From: Streptomyces sp. NRRL F-2580
GTDB lineage: Bacteria; Actinomycetota; Actinomycetes; Streptomycetales; Streptomycetaceae
Assembly: GCF_000720115.1 (NCBI RefSeq)
Contig: NZ_JOIR01000011.1
Location: 1-64,000, forward strand
DNA: 64,000 nt
Direction: 5' to 3'
Shown here: in pieces, positions 27,981 through 36,557 of the stretch
Layout: each line of letters starts with the position of its first letter
Position numbering within the stretch: the first letter of the stretch is position 1
Notes under the pieces: generated by a model
Database searches by the model: none
Seen by the model: only the letters and a program-made list of their open reading frames with translations
Told to the model about the DNA's origin: nothing
Made by a program: the position numbers and the translations under genes

Positions 27981-28173
27981 ACCGTCCAGTCTCTGCCGGG
28001 AGGCGCTCCTCGCGCGTCCCTCCGCAGGACGAACCGCGCGTGGGCCGGAAGTCTTATCCGGTCTCATACCTGGGAGGGGCGCCGGGTCGGGCCGGGCGGG
28101 CGCGCAGTAACCGGGCGGCGTCCGCGGGAGTTGGCCGGAGGTGATCCGTCCGCCCCGGCCCCGAGGACCTTCC

Positions 28174-28638
28174 ATGCGCCGTCGCCGCCTCGTCCCCGCT
28201 CTCGCCACCGCCGCCGCCACCGCGGTGCTCGCCCTCGCGCCGGCCGCCTGGGCCGCGCCGGAGGTCCCGGCCGACAAACCGCTGGTGCTGAGCCGCTGGA
28301 CGCAGCCCAGCGCCGCCAGTTACCACGCGTGGGCCGACGCGCGCGAGCACCGGGACGCGTGGGCGGCGTACGGCTTCGACTGGTCGACCGACCAGTGCAC
28401 TTCCTCGCCGGACAACCCCTTCGGCTTCCCCTTCGCCGCGGCCTGCGCCCGTCACGACTTCGGCTACCGCAACCACCGGGCGGCAGGGCTGTTTCCGGCC
28501 GCCAAGGCCCGGGTGGACCAGGCGTTCCACGCGGACATGAAGCGGGTGTGCGCCCAGTACTCGGGCGGCCGCAAGAGCTCCTGCGAGGGCACCGCGTGGA
28601 CGTACTACCAGGCGGTCAGGCTCCTCGGAATCTCGTAG
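28174..28638 (+). CDS. Secreted phospholipase A2
   Basis: The precursor has 154 residues. The signal peptide [10 protein letters not shown] to AAWAA is cleaved near residue 28, leaving a ~126-residue enzyme like the small Streptomyces prokaryotic PLA2. The catalytic pair is H94-D95 in [11 protein letters not shown], with a Ca-binding Asp upstream ([18 protein letters not shown]) and four cysteines for two disulphides. It releases the sn-2 fatty acid from phospholipids outside the cell. The ATG at 28174 follows GAGGA; a GTG at 28141 would only add a Pro-rich leader. Confidence 0.92.
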   Translation: MRRRRLVPALATAAATAVLALAPAAWAAPEVPADKPLVLSRWTQPSAASYHAWADAREHRDAWAAYGFDWSTDQCTSSPDNPFGFPFAAACARHDFGYRNHRAAGLFPAAKARVDQAFHADMKRVCAQYSGGRKSSCEGTAWTYYQAVRLLGIS

Positions 28639-28726
28639 CGATCTCCGTGGTTCCCCAGGGATCACAAGGGCCGCGCGACCCGCAGGCCGGGGCGCGCGGT
28701 CGCCCGGGCGCCGCGTGCGCCTCCTC

Positions 28727-28960
28727 TTCTCGTCGAGCCGCCGCATCGAGGAGACCATCCGCGACCTGGCCGACGAGGTCACCGTCGTGATCGTCACCCA
28801 CAACACGCAGCAGGCGGCCCGCGTTTCCGGCCAGTGCGCCTTCTTCCCGGCGGAGCAGGGCACCCCCGGCCAGATCGTCGAACACGGCCCCACTCCGGCC
28901 ATGTTCTCCACCCCCTCCGACCCCCGCACGGCGGACTACGCCGAGGGCCGCTTCGGCTGA
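28727..28960 (+). pseudogene. pstB: 3' remnant of pstB (phosphate ABC transporter ATPase)
   Basis: The frame encodes [20 protein letters not shown], then [13 protein letters not shown] and a C-terminal [31 protein letters not shown] end that matches the last ~75 residues of PstB, including the H-loop His of VTHN. Walker A, signature and Walker B are missing, and no homologous sequence is visible upstream, where the phospholipase gene ends. It is a truncated gene fragment left by a deletion or rearrangement and cannot encode a working ATPase. The start given is where similarity begins. Confidence 0.85.
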
Positions 28961-28981
28961 CGGGGCCCCCGGCCGGCGGGG

Positions 28982-30322
28982 CTACCGGACCAGGTGCCGG
29001 ACGAACCAGTCCCGGGCCAGGGCGGCCACCTCGTCCAGGGCGCCCGGCTCCTCGAAGAGGTGGGTGGCTCCGGGGACGATCTCCAGCCGGTTCTCGCAGC
29101 GCAATGCGCGCTGGGCCCCGCGGTTGAGGTCGAGCACCGTCGTGTCCCGGCTCCCGACGACGAGGAGCGTGGGCGCCCGTACGGCGGCCAGCCGCGGGCC
29201 GGCGAGGTCGGGCCGGCCGCCTCGGGAGACCACGGCGCCGATCCCGGCGTCTGCGTCGCCGTCCGGGGCCTCCGCGGCCTGCGCGGCCGCCCACAGCGCC
29301 GCCGCGGCCCCGGTGCTCGCCCCGAAGTAGCCGATCGGCAGGGGCACACGGCGCCGCAGCCAGCGGGTGGCCTCCGCGAGCCGGCCAGCCAGGGGCTCGA
29401 TGGCGAAGACGTTGGCCCGGTCGGCCTCCTCGGCGGGCGTGAGCAGGTCGAAGAGCAGGGTGCCGAGCCCCGCCCGGTTCAGGTCCGCCGCCACCGCGCG
29501 GTTGCGCGGGCTGCGGCGGCTGCTGCCCGAGCCGTGGGCGAACACCACGACCGCCCCGGCGCCCTCCGGCAGGGCGAGGTCCCCGGCCAGGGCGAGGCCG
29601 CCGGCGTCCACCTCGACCGCGGTGGCCCGGACGTCCGCGCCGGGTCCGGGAGCGGGTCCGGGAGCGGGTCCGGGTCCGGGTCCGGGAGCGGCCGCCGCCC
29701 GCGCCAGCAGGGCGACGACCTCCTCGTCGGGGGTCTGGGAGAAGTCCTCGTACCACTCGCCGACGGCGCGAAAGGCGGGCGGCGCGGACAGGCACAGCAC
29801 TTCGTCGGCGCTGGTGCTCAGCCGGGCGACCGCGTCCGGCGGCGCCACGGGCACGGCCAGCACCACCCGCGCCGCGCCCTGCGCCCGTACGACCTCGCAG
29901 GCGGCCACGGCCGTGGCCCCGGTGGCGATCCCGTCGTCCACCACAATCACGGTGCGGCCCGCGAGGGCCACCCGCGGCCGCTCGCCGCGGAACCTCCGCG
30001 CCTGCCGGGCCAGCTCCGCCTCCTCGGCGTGCTCGACCGCGGCGAGGTCCTGCGGCCGGAGCCGGCTGCTGCGGACGATGTCCTCGCTGATGACCCGTAC
30101 GCCGCCCTCGCCGATGGCCCCGAAGCCCAGCTCGCGGTGGTACGGGACGCCCAGCTTGCGGACCACGATCACGTCGAGCGGGGCGCCGAGCGCCCGCGCC
30201 ACCTGGAAGGCCACCGGCACGCCGCCGCGGGGCAGGCCCAGGACGACGGGATCCTCCCCCCGCAGGTGACGGAGCGCCTCGGCGAGACGCTCACCCGCAT
30301 CCGTGCGATGGAGGAACAGCAC
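28982..30322 (-). CDS. Phosphoribosyltransferase-dienelactone hydrolase fusion
   Basis: The protein has about 446 residues in two domains. Residues 1-215 are a type I phosphoribosyltransferase with GLPRGGVPVAF and the PRPP loop VIVVDDGIATGATAVAA. A Pro/Gly linker (PGPGPGPAPGPAPGPG) follows, then an alpha/beta hydrolase of DLH type (AVVVFAHGSGSSRRS, nucleophile in YFGASTGAAAALWAA, late His in GATHLFEEPG). This fused pair is known in actinobacteria and is often near stress genes; its reaction is unclear. The start is uncertain: GTG at 30322 fits the family N-terminus (LFLHRTDAGERLA), and GTG at 30331 or 30358 is also possible. Confidence 0.85.
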   Translation of the reverse strand: MLFLHRTDAGERLAEALRHLRGEDPVVLGLPRGGVPVAFQVARALGAPLDVIVVRKLGVPYHRELGFGAIGEGGVRVISEDIVRSSRLRPQDLAAVEHAEEAELARQARRFRGERPRVALAGRTVIVVDDGIATGATAVAACEVVRAQGAARVVLAVPVAPPDAVARLSTSADEVLCLSAPPAFRAVGEWYEDFSQTPDEEVVALLARAAAAPGPGPGPAPGPAPGPGADVRATAVEVDAGGLALAGDLALPEGAGAVVVFAHGSGSSRRSPRNRAVAADLNRAGLGTLLFDLLTPAEEADRANVFAIEPLAGRLAEATRWLRRRVPLPIGYFGASTGAAAALWAAAQAAEAPDGDADAGIGAVVSRGGRPDLAGPRLAAVRAPTLLVVGSRDTTVLDLNRGAQRALRCENRLEIVPGATHLFEEPGALDEVAALARDWFVRHLVR

Positions 30323-30670
30323 GGGGTTCACCCCCAAACGAGGGGAGACGACAACCACGTCACGACAACCACGCCACGAAAACCACGCTACTCCGCCCCG
30401 GTGGGCACCGGCGCGGGCCAGGGGTGGTCGGGGGTGCCGCCGGAGGTGCCGCGTTCCCGACGAGGGAGGCCTTCTCCGCGGGGAGTTGGGCGGGTGCGGC
30501 GGCCCGGCGATACCACCCCCCGGAACGGGTGATTCCTGGCCATGGCCGGTCACCTTCGTCCTGGTCACCAGACGTCGCCGAGCCACCGGGGGCGTCCTCG
30601 TCCCCGTAGGAGCGCCCGGTCCGCCCGGCGACCCAGCCGGCCCCGGAGAACCGCCCTGACCTGCACGAAA
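30323..30670. promoter_or_regulatory. Control region upstream of the fusion gene
   Basis: This ~350-bp region has no supported gene. It contains two near-identical CACGACAACCACG-type repeats at about 30347-30375 close to the fusion gene and an inverted GGAA-N7-TTCC motif near 30520-30537. The rest is featureless high-GC spacer up to the tRNA terminator. Confidence 0.35.
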
Positions 30671-30690
30671 GCCCTCCGCGAAGGGAGGGC
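30671..30690 (-). terminator. Terminator of the tRNA-Arg gene
   Basis: GCCCTCC and GGAGGGC form a 7-bp stem with a 6-nt loop, followed on the left-running strand by TTTCGT, 20 bp beyond the tRNA 3' end. Confidence 0.8.
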
Positions 30691-30709
30691 TCGGGTGGTG
30701 CGGAAAGAG

Positions 30710-30782
30710 TGCCCCCGGCAGGACTCGAACCTGCGGCCAAGTGCTTAGAAGGCACCTGCTCTATCCACTGAGCTACGGGGGC
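30710..30782 (-). tRNA. tRNA-Arg (anticodon UCU)
   Basis: The reverse strand folds into a complete cloverleaf: acceptor GCCCCCG/CGGGGGC, D stem GCTC/GAGC, anticodon stem GGTGC/GCACT with loop CTTCTAA (anticodon TCT), a 5-nt variable loop and T stem GCAGG-TTCGAGT-CCTGC. The discriminator is A and CCA is not encoded. It reads AGA (and AGG by wobble), which are rare codons in this GC-rich genome, so it is probably the only copy of its kind. Confidence 0.97.
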
Positions 30783-31105
30783 CGGAAGGTGGCCGTGGTG
30801 GGCCTGGAGCCCCTGGTGGGGGTGGGACTGCGGTCCGTGCCGGGTCAAGGATAGGGCTCCGGCCGCCTTGTCCCGGTTGCTTCACTCGCGGGCCACGATG
30901 TGGAGGTTCCGTGAAGCGGTCCCGATAATCGCAGGCAGGTGCGATTCTCGCATCGCTTTTGCGCCGCGGCGCCCTTGGTGTTGTGCACTCGTTATGCCTG
31001 CGCCCCACTCGTCCGTCGTGCCCAGAATGTCCCACTGGAGTCGCGGTCGGCGCGCAGAGGACGTATAAGCTTCAAAAATGGTCCTAAATTGGGCATTCTT
31101 CGCAT
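30783..31105. promoter_or_regulatory. Divergent region between tRNA-Arg and dynA
   Basis: This 323-bp region has no gene. The dynA-proximal 70 bp are unusually AT-rich for this genome (TATAAGCTTCAAAAATGG, then TCCTAAATTGGGC) and are the likely dynA promoter. An imperfect palindrome GCGATTCTCGCATCGC is near 30941-30957. No clear ribosome site precedes dynA. Confidence 0.5.
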
Positions 31106-32731
31106 GTGGTGACCTTGGATGTTCGGCCTCAGCTGCTCGATGCCCTGTCCGCCCTGCGCGACCGGGTCGCGTCCGTGCGTCTGCCGCTGCCCCTGCCCGG
31201 CGCCCCGCGCGCCCGCCAGACCAGAGCCGAGCTGCTCGCGCAGCTCGACGACTACCTCGTACCCCGACTGAAGGCGCCCGAGGCGCCGATGCTCGCCGTC
31301 GTCGGCGGGTCCACCGGGGCCGGTAAGTCCACCCTCGTCAACTCCCTCGTCGGACGGCAGGTCAGCGAAGCCGGGGTACTGCGCCCGACCACGCGCACGC
31401 CGGTGCTCGTCTGCCACCCGGACGACCATCACTGGTTCGCCGGAATGCGCGTGCTGCCCGACCTGATGCGCGTCTGGGTGCCCCACGAAGAGGAGGAGCC
31501 CCCGGCCAAGTCGCGGGCCCGGCCCCGCGACCGCGGCTACGGCCACACCCACGCCACCCGCGAGATGCGCATCGAGACCGTCTCCACCCTGCCCCGGGGG
31601 CTGGCCCTCCTCGACGCCCCCGACATCGACTCCCTCGTGGTCGAGAACCGGACGCTCGCCGCCGAACTCATCTGCGCCGCCGACGTCTGGGTGATGGTCA
31701 CCACCGCCTCGCGGTACGCCGACGCCGTCCCCTGGCACCTGCTGCGCACCGCCAAGCAGTACAAGGCCACCCTCATCACCGTCCTCGACCGGGTCCCGCA
31801 CCAGGTGCTCGCCGAGGTCTCACGGCAGTACGGGGCCCTGCTCACCAAGGCCGGGCTGGGCGACGTACCGCGCTTCACCGTGCCGGAACTGCCCGAATCG
31901 GCCGGCGGGGGCGGGCTGCTGCCGGCCAGCGCCGTCGCCCCGCTGTACGCCTGGCTCGCCCACCACGCCCAGGACCCGGCCGCCCGGCAGTACGCCGTCG
32001 GGCGGACCGCGCTCGGCGCGTTGGACTCCCTCGGCCGGCGGATGCCGGAACTCGCCTCCGCCGTCGCCGCCCAGCACGCCGCCGCCGTACGGCTGACCTC
32101 GGCCGTCGAGGACGCGTACCGGCGCGAGGGCAAGCGGGTCCGGGGCCGCCTCGACCACGGCGCCGTACTGGCCGGGGACGCGCTGACCCGGTGGCGCGGC
32201 TACCCGCTCGACACGACCCCCGACGAACTGCTCGACTCCCTCGCCGAGTCCCTCGCGGCACTGCTCCAGTGTGCCGTCGCCGCCGCCGACGAGCGGATCG
32301 CCGAGGCCTGGCGGCGCGAGCCCGCCGCTGGAGCGGTGGCCCTGCCCGCGCCCGACAGGGAAGCGGGCGAACGCATCGGCATGGCCGTCCGGCGCTGGCG
32401 GCGCGTACTGGAGGAACTCGCCGAAGAAGAGGTCGCCAAGCTCGACAAGCAGCCCGCACCCGACCCCGACGGCGTCGCGGCCCTGCTGGTCGCCGCCCTG
32501 CTCGGCGGCAAACGGGCCCGGCCCGCTGGGGAGAAGCTCGCCGAACGCATCGGCGCCCAGGCCGCCCTGCGGTTGCGCGACCGGGGCGGCGAACTCGTCG
32601 GCGACCACCTCGACCAGGTGCTGCGGGCCGAGCGCGACCGCCGGCTCGCCCCGCTCGAAGCGCTCGAAGTGAGCCCGGAACCACAGGCCGAGCTGATCGC
32701 CGCGCTGTCCGTACTGCAGAAGGAGAGGTGA
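31106..32731 (+). CDS. dynA: Dynamin-like GTPase DynA
   Basis: This 541-residue GTPase has the P-loop [10 protein letters not shown] at 67-76, a switch segment [11 protein letters not shown], a G3-like [10 protein letters not shown] and a long helical C-terminus, but no membrane helix. Its tandem partner DynB does carry helices, as in the Streptomyces DynA/DynB pair that stabilises FtsZ rings at sporulation septa. Identification rests on the pair, their sizes and the neighbouring ssbB. The start is GTG at 31106 (another GTG follows at once) with almost no Shine-Dalgarno sequence, so a short or absent leader is possible. Confidence 0.8.
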   Translation: MVTLDVRPQLLDALSALRDRVASVRLPLPLPGAPRARQTRAELLAQLDDYLVPRLKAPEAPMLAVVGGSTGAGKSTLVNSLVGRQVSEAGVLRPTTRTPVLVCHPDDHHWFAGMRVLPDLMRVWVPHEEEEPPAKSRARPRDRGYGHTHATREMRIETVSTLPRGLALLDAPDIDSLVVENRTLAAELICAADVWVMVTTASRYADAVPWHLLRTAKQYKATLITVLDRVPHQVLAEVSRQYGALLTKAGLGDVPRFTVPELPESAGGGGLLPASAVAPLYAWLAHHAQDPAARQYAVGRTALGALDSLGRRMPELASAVAAQHAAAVRLTSAVEDAYRREGKRVRGRLDHGAVLAGDALTRWRGYPLDTTPDELLDSLAESLAALLQCAVAAADERIAEAWRREPAAGAVALPAPDREAGERIGMAVRRWRRVLEELAEEEVAKLDKQPAPDPDGVAALLVAALLGGKRARPAGEKLAERIGAQAALRLRDRGGELVGDHLDQVLRAERDRRLAPLEALEVSPEPQAELIAALSVLQKER

Positions 32732-32735
32732 CGCG

Positions 32736-34598
32736 GTGACCGCCCTGACCGACCGCACCGACGACCGCTGGGACGACGGACTCATCGCGCGCTCGCGCCC
32801 CCGGGCCGCCCGCGGGATCGAGGAGGACGGAGCCGACGGGACCGGCGGGTCCGAAGAGGACGACATCGGCGACGACGCGCTCGTACGGGCCGTCTCCGGC
32901 GCCGGCAGCGACGGCGGCAAGTCGCCCGCGCCCCCGCTCAGCCCCGAGGCGCAGGCCCTGCGCCTGCGCCTCGACGCGCTGCGCCAGCTCGTCGGGCTGT
33001 CCCGGACCAGGCTCGACGGAAAGACCCTCGCCGAGGCCGGGCGGGTCCTCGACGAGGCGGCTGCGCGCCGCGGACTCTCCCCGCAGCACACGGTCGTCGC
33101 CATCGCCGGAGCCACCGGAAGCGGCAAGTCCACACTCTTCAATTCACTCGCGGGGGTGCAGATCTCCGAGACCGGGCTGCGCCGCCCGACCACCGCGGCG
33201 CCCATCGCGTGCAGCTGGTCGGACGGGGCCGCCGGACTGCTGGACCGCCTGGAGATCCCGGGACGGCTGCGCCGCCGCCCCCGCGAGACCTCGGAGGCGG
33301 AGGCCCTGCGCGGGATGGTCCTCGTCGACCTGCCCGACCTGGACTCGGCGGTCGGCGCGCACCGGGACCACGTGGACCGCGTCCTGGCGCTGGTCGACGC
33401 CGTGGTGTGGGTGGTGGACCCGGAGAAATACGCGGACGCCGTCCTGCACGAGCGGTACCTGCGCCCGCTGGCCGGGCACGCGGAGGTGACCTTCGTCGTG
33501 CTGAACCAGGTGGACCGGCTGCCCGGCGAGGCCGCCGACCTCGTCCTCGACGACCTGCGCCGGCTCCTCGACGACGACGGCATCGCGCTCGGCGAACACG
33601 GCGAGCCCGGCGCCACGGTCCTCGGGCTCTCCGCGCTGACCGGGGAAGGCGTCGGGGAACTGCGCGAACTCCTCGGACAGTTCACCCAGGAGAGGGGCGC
33701 CGCCACCCGGCGGATCTCCGCCGACGTCGACCGCGCGGCCGTGCGCCTGCGGCCGCTCTACGTCGCCGACGGGCACTCCGGGCCGGAGATCGGCGAGGCG
33801 GCGCGCGCCGAGTTCGAGGACCGCCTCGCCGAGGCGGTCGGGGCGTACGCGGCCGGACTCGCCGCCGAGCGCGCCTGGCGGCGCAACGCGGGCAAGGCCT
33901 GCGGGACGCCGTGGCTGCGGCTGTGGCGGTGGTACGAGAGCCGGCGCGCCCCGCGCTCCCTGGCGGGTCTGGCCGCGCTGGCGGCGATCGGCAGCCGCGG
34001 CCAGACGGTCGCGCCGGCCCCGGTCGAGCAGGAGGTGACCGCGCGTCAGCGGGTGGAACAGGCCGTACGGGTGGTCGCCGACGAGGCGGTGGCGGGCCTG
34101 CCCGAACCGTGGGCGCAGGCGGTCCGGGAGACCGCGGTGCGCGGCGCCGAAAGGCTCCCGGAGGCGCTCGACGAGATCGCGGTGACGCTCGGTGCGGCGG
34201 TCGCGGTGCCCACCGCCAAACCGCCGCGGCCCACGTGGTGGCCGGCCGCCGTGCTGGGCCAGGCGGCCATGACGCTCGTGCAGATCTACGGCGGGCTCTG
34301 GCTGGTCGGGCAGATCGTCGGGGTCCTGGAGCCGAAGCTGCTGCCGCCGGTGCTGCTGATGGTGGCGGGCATCATCGGCGGGCCCCTCGTGGAATGGGCC
34401 TGCTCGATCGCCGCCCGGGGCCCGGCGCGCCGGTACGGGCAGGACGCGGAGCGCAGGCTGCGGCAGGCGGCGGCCGGATGCGGGCGGGCCCGGGTGCTGG
34501 AACCGGTGGCGGCGGAGCTGCTGCGCTACCGCGAGGTGCGCGAGCAGTACGCCACGGTTGCCGCAGGGGGGAGCAGGTTGTCCACAACCCGCCAGTAA
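32736..34598 (+). CDS. dynB: Membrane-associated dynamin-like GTPase DynB
   Basis: This 620-residue protein has an acidic N-terminal extension of ~70 residues, the P-loop GATGSGKST (125-133), G3-type VLVDLPDLDSA, the G4-type segment VVLNQVDRLPGE, and two hydrophobic helices at about 501-555 that would anchor it in the membrane. The GTG at 32736 follows AAGGAGAGG and lies 4 bp after dynA, so the two are translationally linked and probably form one complex at the division septum. Confidence 0.82.
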   Translation: MTALTDRTDDRWDDGLIARSRPRAARGIEEDGADGTGGSEEDDIGDDALVRAVSGAGSDGGKSPAPPLSPEAQALRLRLDALRQLVGLSRTRLDGKTLAEAGRVLDEAAARRGLSPQHTVVAIAGATGSGKSTLFNSLAGVQISETGLRRPTTAAPIACSWSDGAAGLLDRLEIPGRLRRRPRETSEAEALRGMVLVDLPDLDSAVGAHRDHVDRVLALVDAVVWVVDPEKYADAVLHERYLRPLAGHAEVTFVVLNQVDRLPGEAADLVLDDLRRLLDDDGIALGEHGEPGATVLGLSALTGEGVGELRELLGQFTQERGAATRRISADVDRAAVRLRPLYVADGHSGPEIGEAARAEFEDRLAEAVGAYAAGLAAERAWRRNAGKACGTPWLRLWRWYESRRAPRSLAGLAALAAIGSRGQTVAPAPVEQEVTARQRVEQAVRVVADEAVAGLPEPWAQAVRETAVRGAERLPEALDEIAVTLGAAVAVPTAKPPRPTWWPAAVLGQAAMTLVQIYGGLWLVGQIVGVLEPKLLPPVLLMVAGIIGGPLVEWACSIAARGPARRYGQDAERRLRQAAAGCGRARVLEPVAAELLRYREVREQYATVAAGGSRLSTTRQ

Positions 34599-34697
34599 TC
34601 CACAGGCCGGAGCGGGGATCCGCGGCCTGCCCCAGCATGGCTCGTAGCTCGTACGGATGGACCGCACGGGCACGGACGACGGGGGAGGGCGGCAGGG

Positions 34698-35105
34698 ATG
34701 AACGACACCCAGGTGACGCTGGTGGGCTGCGTGGCCACGCAGGTCGACTACAAGGAGACGGTGAACGGTCCGTCGGCGCGCTTCCGCTTCGCGGTGACGC
34801 CGAGGTACTTCGACCGGCGCAAGGAGGCGTGGGCGGACGGGGCCACCAGCTTCTACACGGTGTGGGCGCGGCGGGTGCTCGCCGTCAATCTCGCCGGTTC
34901 CGTATCGGTCGGCGAACCGCTGGTGGTGCACGGGCGGCTGCGCGTGCGGGAGGACCCGCCCGACACAGACGGCAAGCGGTGGGTGTCCGCGGAGATCGAC
35001 GCGACCGCCATCGGGCACGACCTGAACCGCGGCACGGCGGCCTTTCGGCGCGTGGTGCGAACGGACACCCCACTGATGGCCACTCAGAAGGCGGCGGTGG
35101 TCTGA
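34698..35105 (+). CDS. ssbB: Single-stranded DNA-binding protein SsbB
   Basis: This 135-residue OB-fold protein (VTLVGCVATQVDYKET, FRFAVTPRYFDRRKEAW, GEPLVVHGRLRVRE) lacks the acidic tail of the essential SsbA, which fits the short second Streptomyces paralogue SsbB that helps segregate chromosomes during sporulation. Its place behind dynA-dynB supports this. The ATG at 34698 follows GGAGGGCGGCAGGG. A 99-bp gap after dynB leaves room for a separate promoter. Confidence 0.85.
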   Translation: MNDTQVTLVGCVATQVDYKETVNGPSARFRFAVTPRYFDRRKEAWADGATSFYTVWARRVLAVNLAGSVSVGEPLVVHGRLRVREDPPDTDGKRWVSAEIDATAIGHDLNRGTAAFRRVVRTDTPLMATQKAAVV

Positions 35106-35173
35106 GTGTTCGAGGCGGTTAGGATTCCCCGGTACTCACGGGCACCTGGGTCTTTGGCCCGAAGGGGAAGACT

Positions 35174-36454
35174 GTGTCGATTGCCGTTCCCGCATCCTCC
35201 GCTCCTGAACCCGCCGCCGGCGCCGCGCCTCGCGCCGATGCCGGCTCCGCGCCTCGCTCCGCAGCCGTGCCCGCTCCTCTCGAACCTCCCGCCGTGGTAC
35301 GGGGCTCCGCGCGCCGGCCGCTGGCGGTGGCCCTGCTGGCCGCGGCCCTCGCCGCCGCACCCGCCGCCCGGGCCGCCGCCGACTCCGACCCGGTGGCGCC
35401 CCGGGCACCGGAGGGCGCGAGCGCCGTGCTGGACGGACTCAAGACGTTCGGGCAGGCGGTCCTGCGCTCCGGGGACGGATCGGTCCGGCAGATCCCGGCC
35501 GGGCTCTATGAGATGCGGGTCGACGGCGGCGGGATGCTCCAGACGTACGGGGTCGGCGTGGCGGGCAACGCCCAGCCGCAGTCCCGTTACACCGAGAGCG
35601 GCTGGGCCGGCAGCCCGCTCGCCGGCAACCGGGAGGCGGGCCGGATCCGCTGGGTCCTGGAGCATTCCTACCCGCAGCTGAACGATCTGGCCGGGCTCGC
35701 CGAGGCCGCCGGTGCCGGGGCGCTCACCGCGGAGAGCGCGGCGGCCGGCACCCAGGTGGCGATCTGGCGGCTGGCGGACGGGGTGCAGGTCGAGGCCGCC
35801 GATCCGGCGGCGGAGAAGCTGGCCGACTACCTCCAGCGGGCGGCCGGGCAGTTGCCGGAGCCGCCGGCCTCGCTGGGGCTGGACCCCGGCGACGTGTCGG
35901 GGCCGGTCGGCACCCGGCTCGGCCCGGTGACCGTACGGACCGGGGCGCGGAGCGTGTCGGTCGTCCCGGACGCGGCGGCCGTCGCGATGGGGGTGCGGGT
36001 GGTGGACGCCGAGGGGGCGCCCGTGGACACCGCCGTCAACGGGAGCCGGCTGTACTTCGAGGTGCCCGCGGGCACCCCCGACGGCACGGCCTCGGTCACC
36101 GTCCACGGCGCGACCAAGGTGCCGGTCGGGCGGGTCTTCAGCGGCGAGGTGCCCGCGCAGGCGCAGATCGTGGCGGGCTCCAGCGAGTCCGTGGCCGCCG
36201 CCACGGCCACGGCGCTGTGGCCGCCGGCCCCGGTGGCCGAGGCCGGCACCGCCGCCGGCTCGGACGCGGTGGCGCTGGGCGCGCCGTCGACGGCCGTCCC
36301 GACGACCTCCCCGGACGAGGAGCGGCTGGCGACCAGCGGCAGCTCGGCGGCCACCCCGGTCATCGCCTCCCTGGCGGTGGGCCTGGTGGTCCTGGGCGGT
36401 CTGGTGGTCCTGCTGCTGCGCAAGCGTCCGCTGGACGAGGAGGACGGGGCGTAA
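35174..36454 (+). CDS. Degenerate TQXA thioester-domain surface protein
   Basis: This 426-residue protein has a long Pro/Ala N-terminus before the signal helix (about 48-68), a thioester-type domain with the TQXA motif TQVAIW (193-198), a beta domain, and a C-terminal sorting-like region LATSG (385-389), a hydrophobic helix and RKRP. Two key features are altered. The protein has no cysteine at all; the usual YC(I/V) nucleophile position reads Y125-G126, so no thioester can form. LAxTG is LATSG. The GTG at 35174 follows GAAGGGGAAG. It follows ssbB and may be coexpressed with that cluster. Confidence 0.75.
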   Translation: MSIAVPASSAPEPAAGAAPRADAGSAPRSAAVPAPLEPPAVVRGSARRPLAVALLAAALAAAPAARAAADSDPVAPRAPEGASAVLDGLKTFGQAVLRSGDGSVRQIPAGLYEMRVDGGGMLQTYGVGVAGNAQPQSRYTESGWAGSPLAGNREAGRIRWVLEHSYPQLNDLAGLAEAAGAGALTAESAAAGTQVAIWRLADGVQVEAADPAAEKLADYLQRAAGQLPEPPASLGLDPGDVSGPVGTRLGPVTVRTGARSVSVVPDAAAVAMGVRVVDAEGAPVDTAVNGSRLYFEVPAGTPDGTASVTVHGATKVPVGRVFSGEVPAQAQIVAGSSESVAAATATALWPPAPVAEAGTAAGSDAVALGAPSTAVPTTSPDEERLATSGSSAATPVIASLAVGLVVLGGLVVLLLRKRPLDEEDGA

Positions 36455-36557
36455 GCCTCCTCGGGCCCTGAAGGGTGCTCGGGCGGCCCGTTGGGCCCGT
36501 TGGGCCGGGTGGCCGCCGGGGCCGATTCGGATCCGCCGCCCCGGGTAGGGGCAGGGG

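Noticed and set aside
29640..29700. GGGTCC-type repeat as a mobile or CRISPR element
   Set aside because: It encodes the Gly-Pro hinge of the fusion protein and has no spacer structure.
30783..30900. tRNA-Arg as an integration site for a mobile element
   Set aside because: No integrase, excisionase or repeated tRNA 3' end is visible on either side; the nearby genes are core genes.
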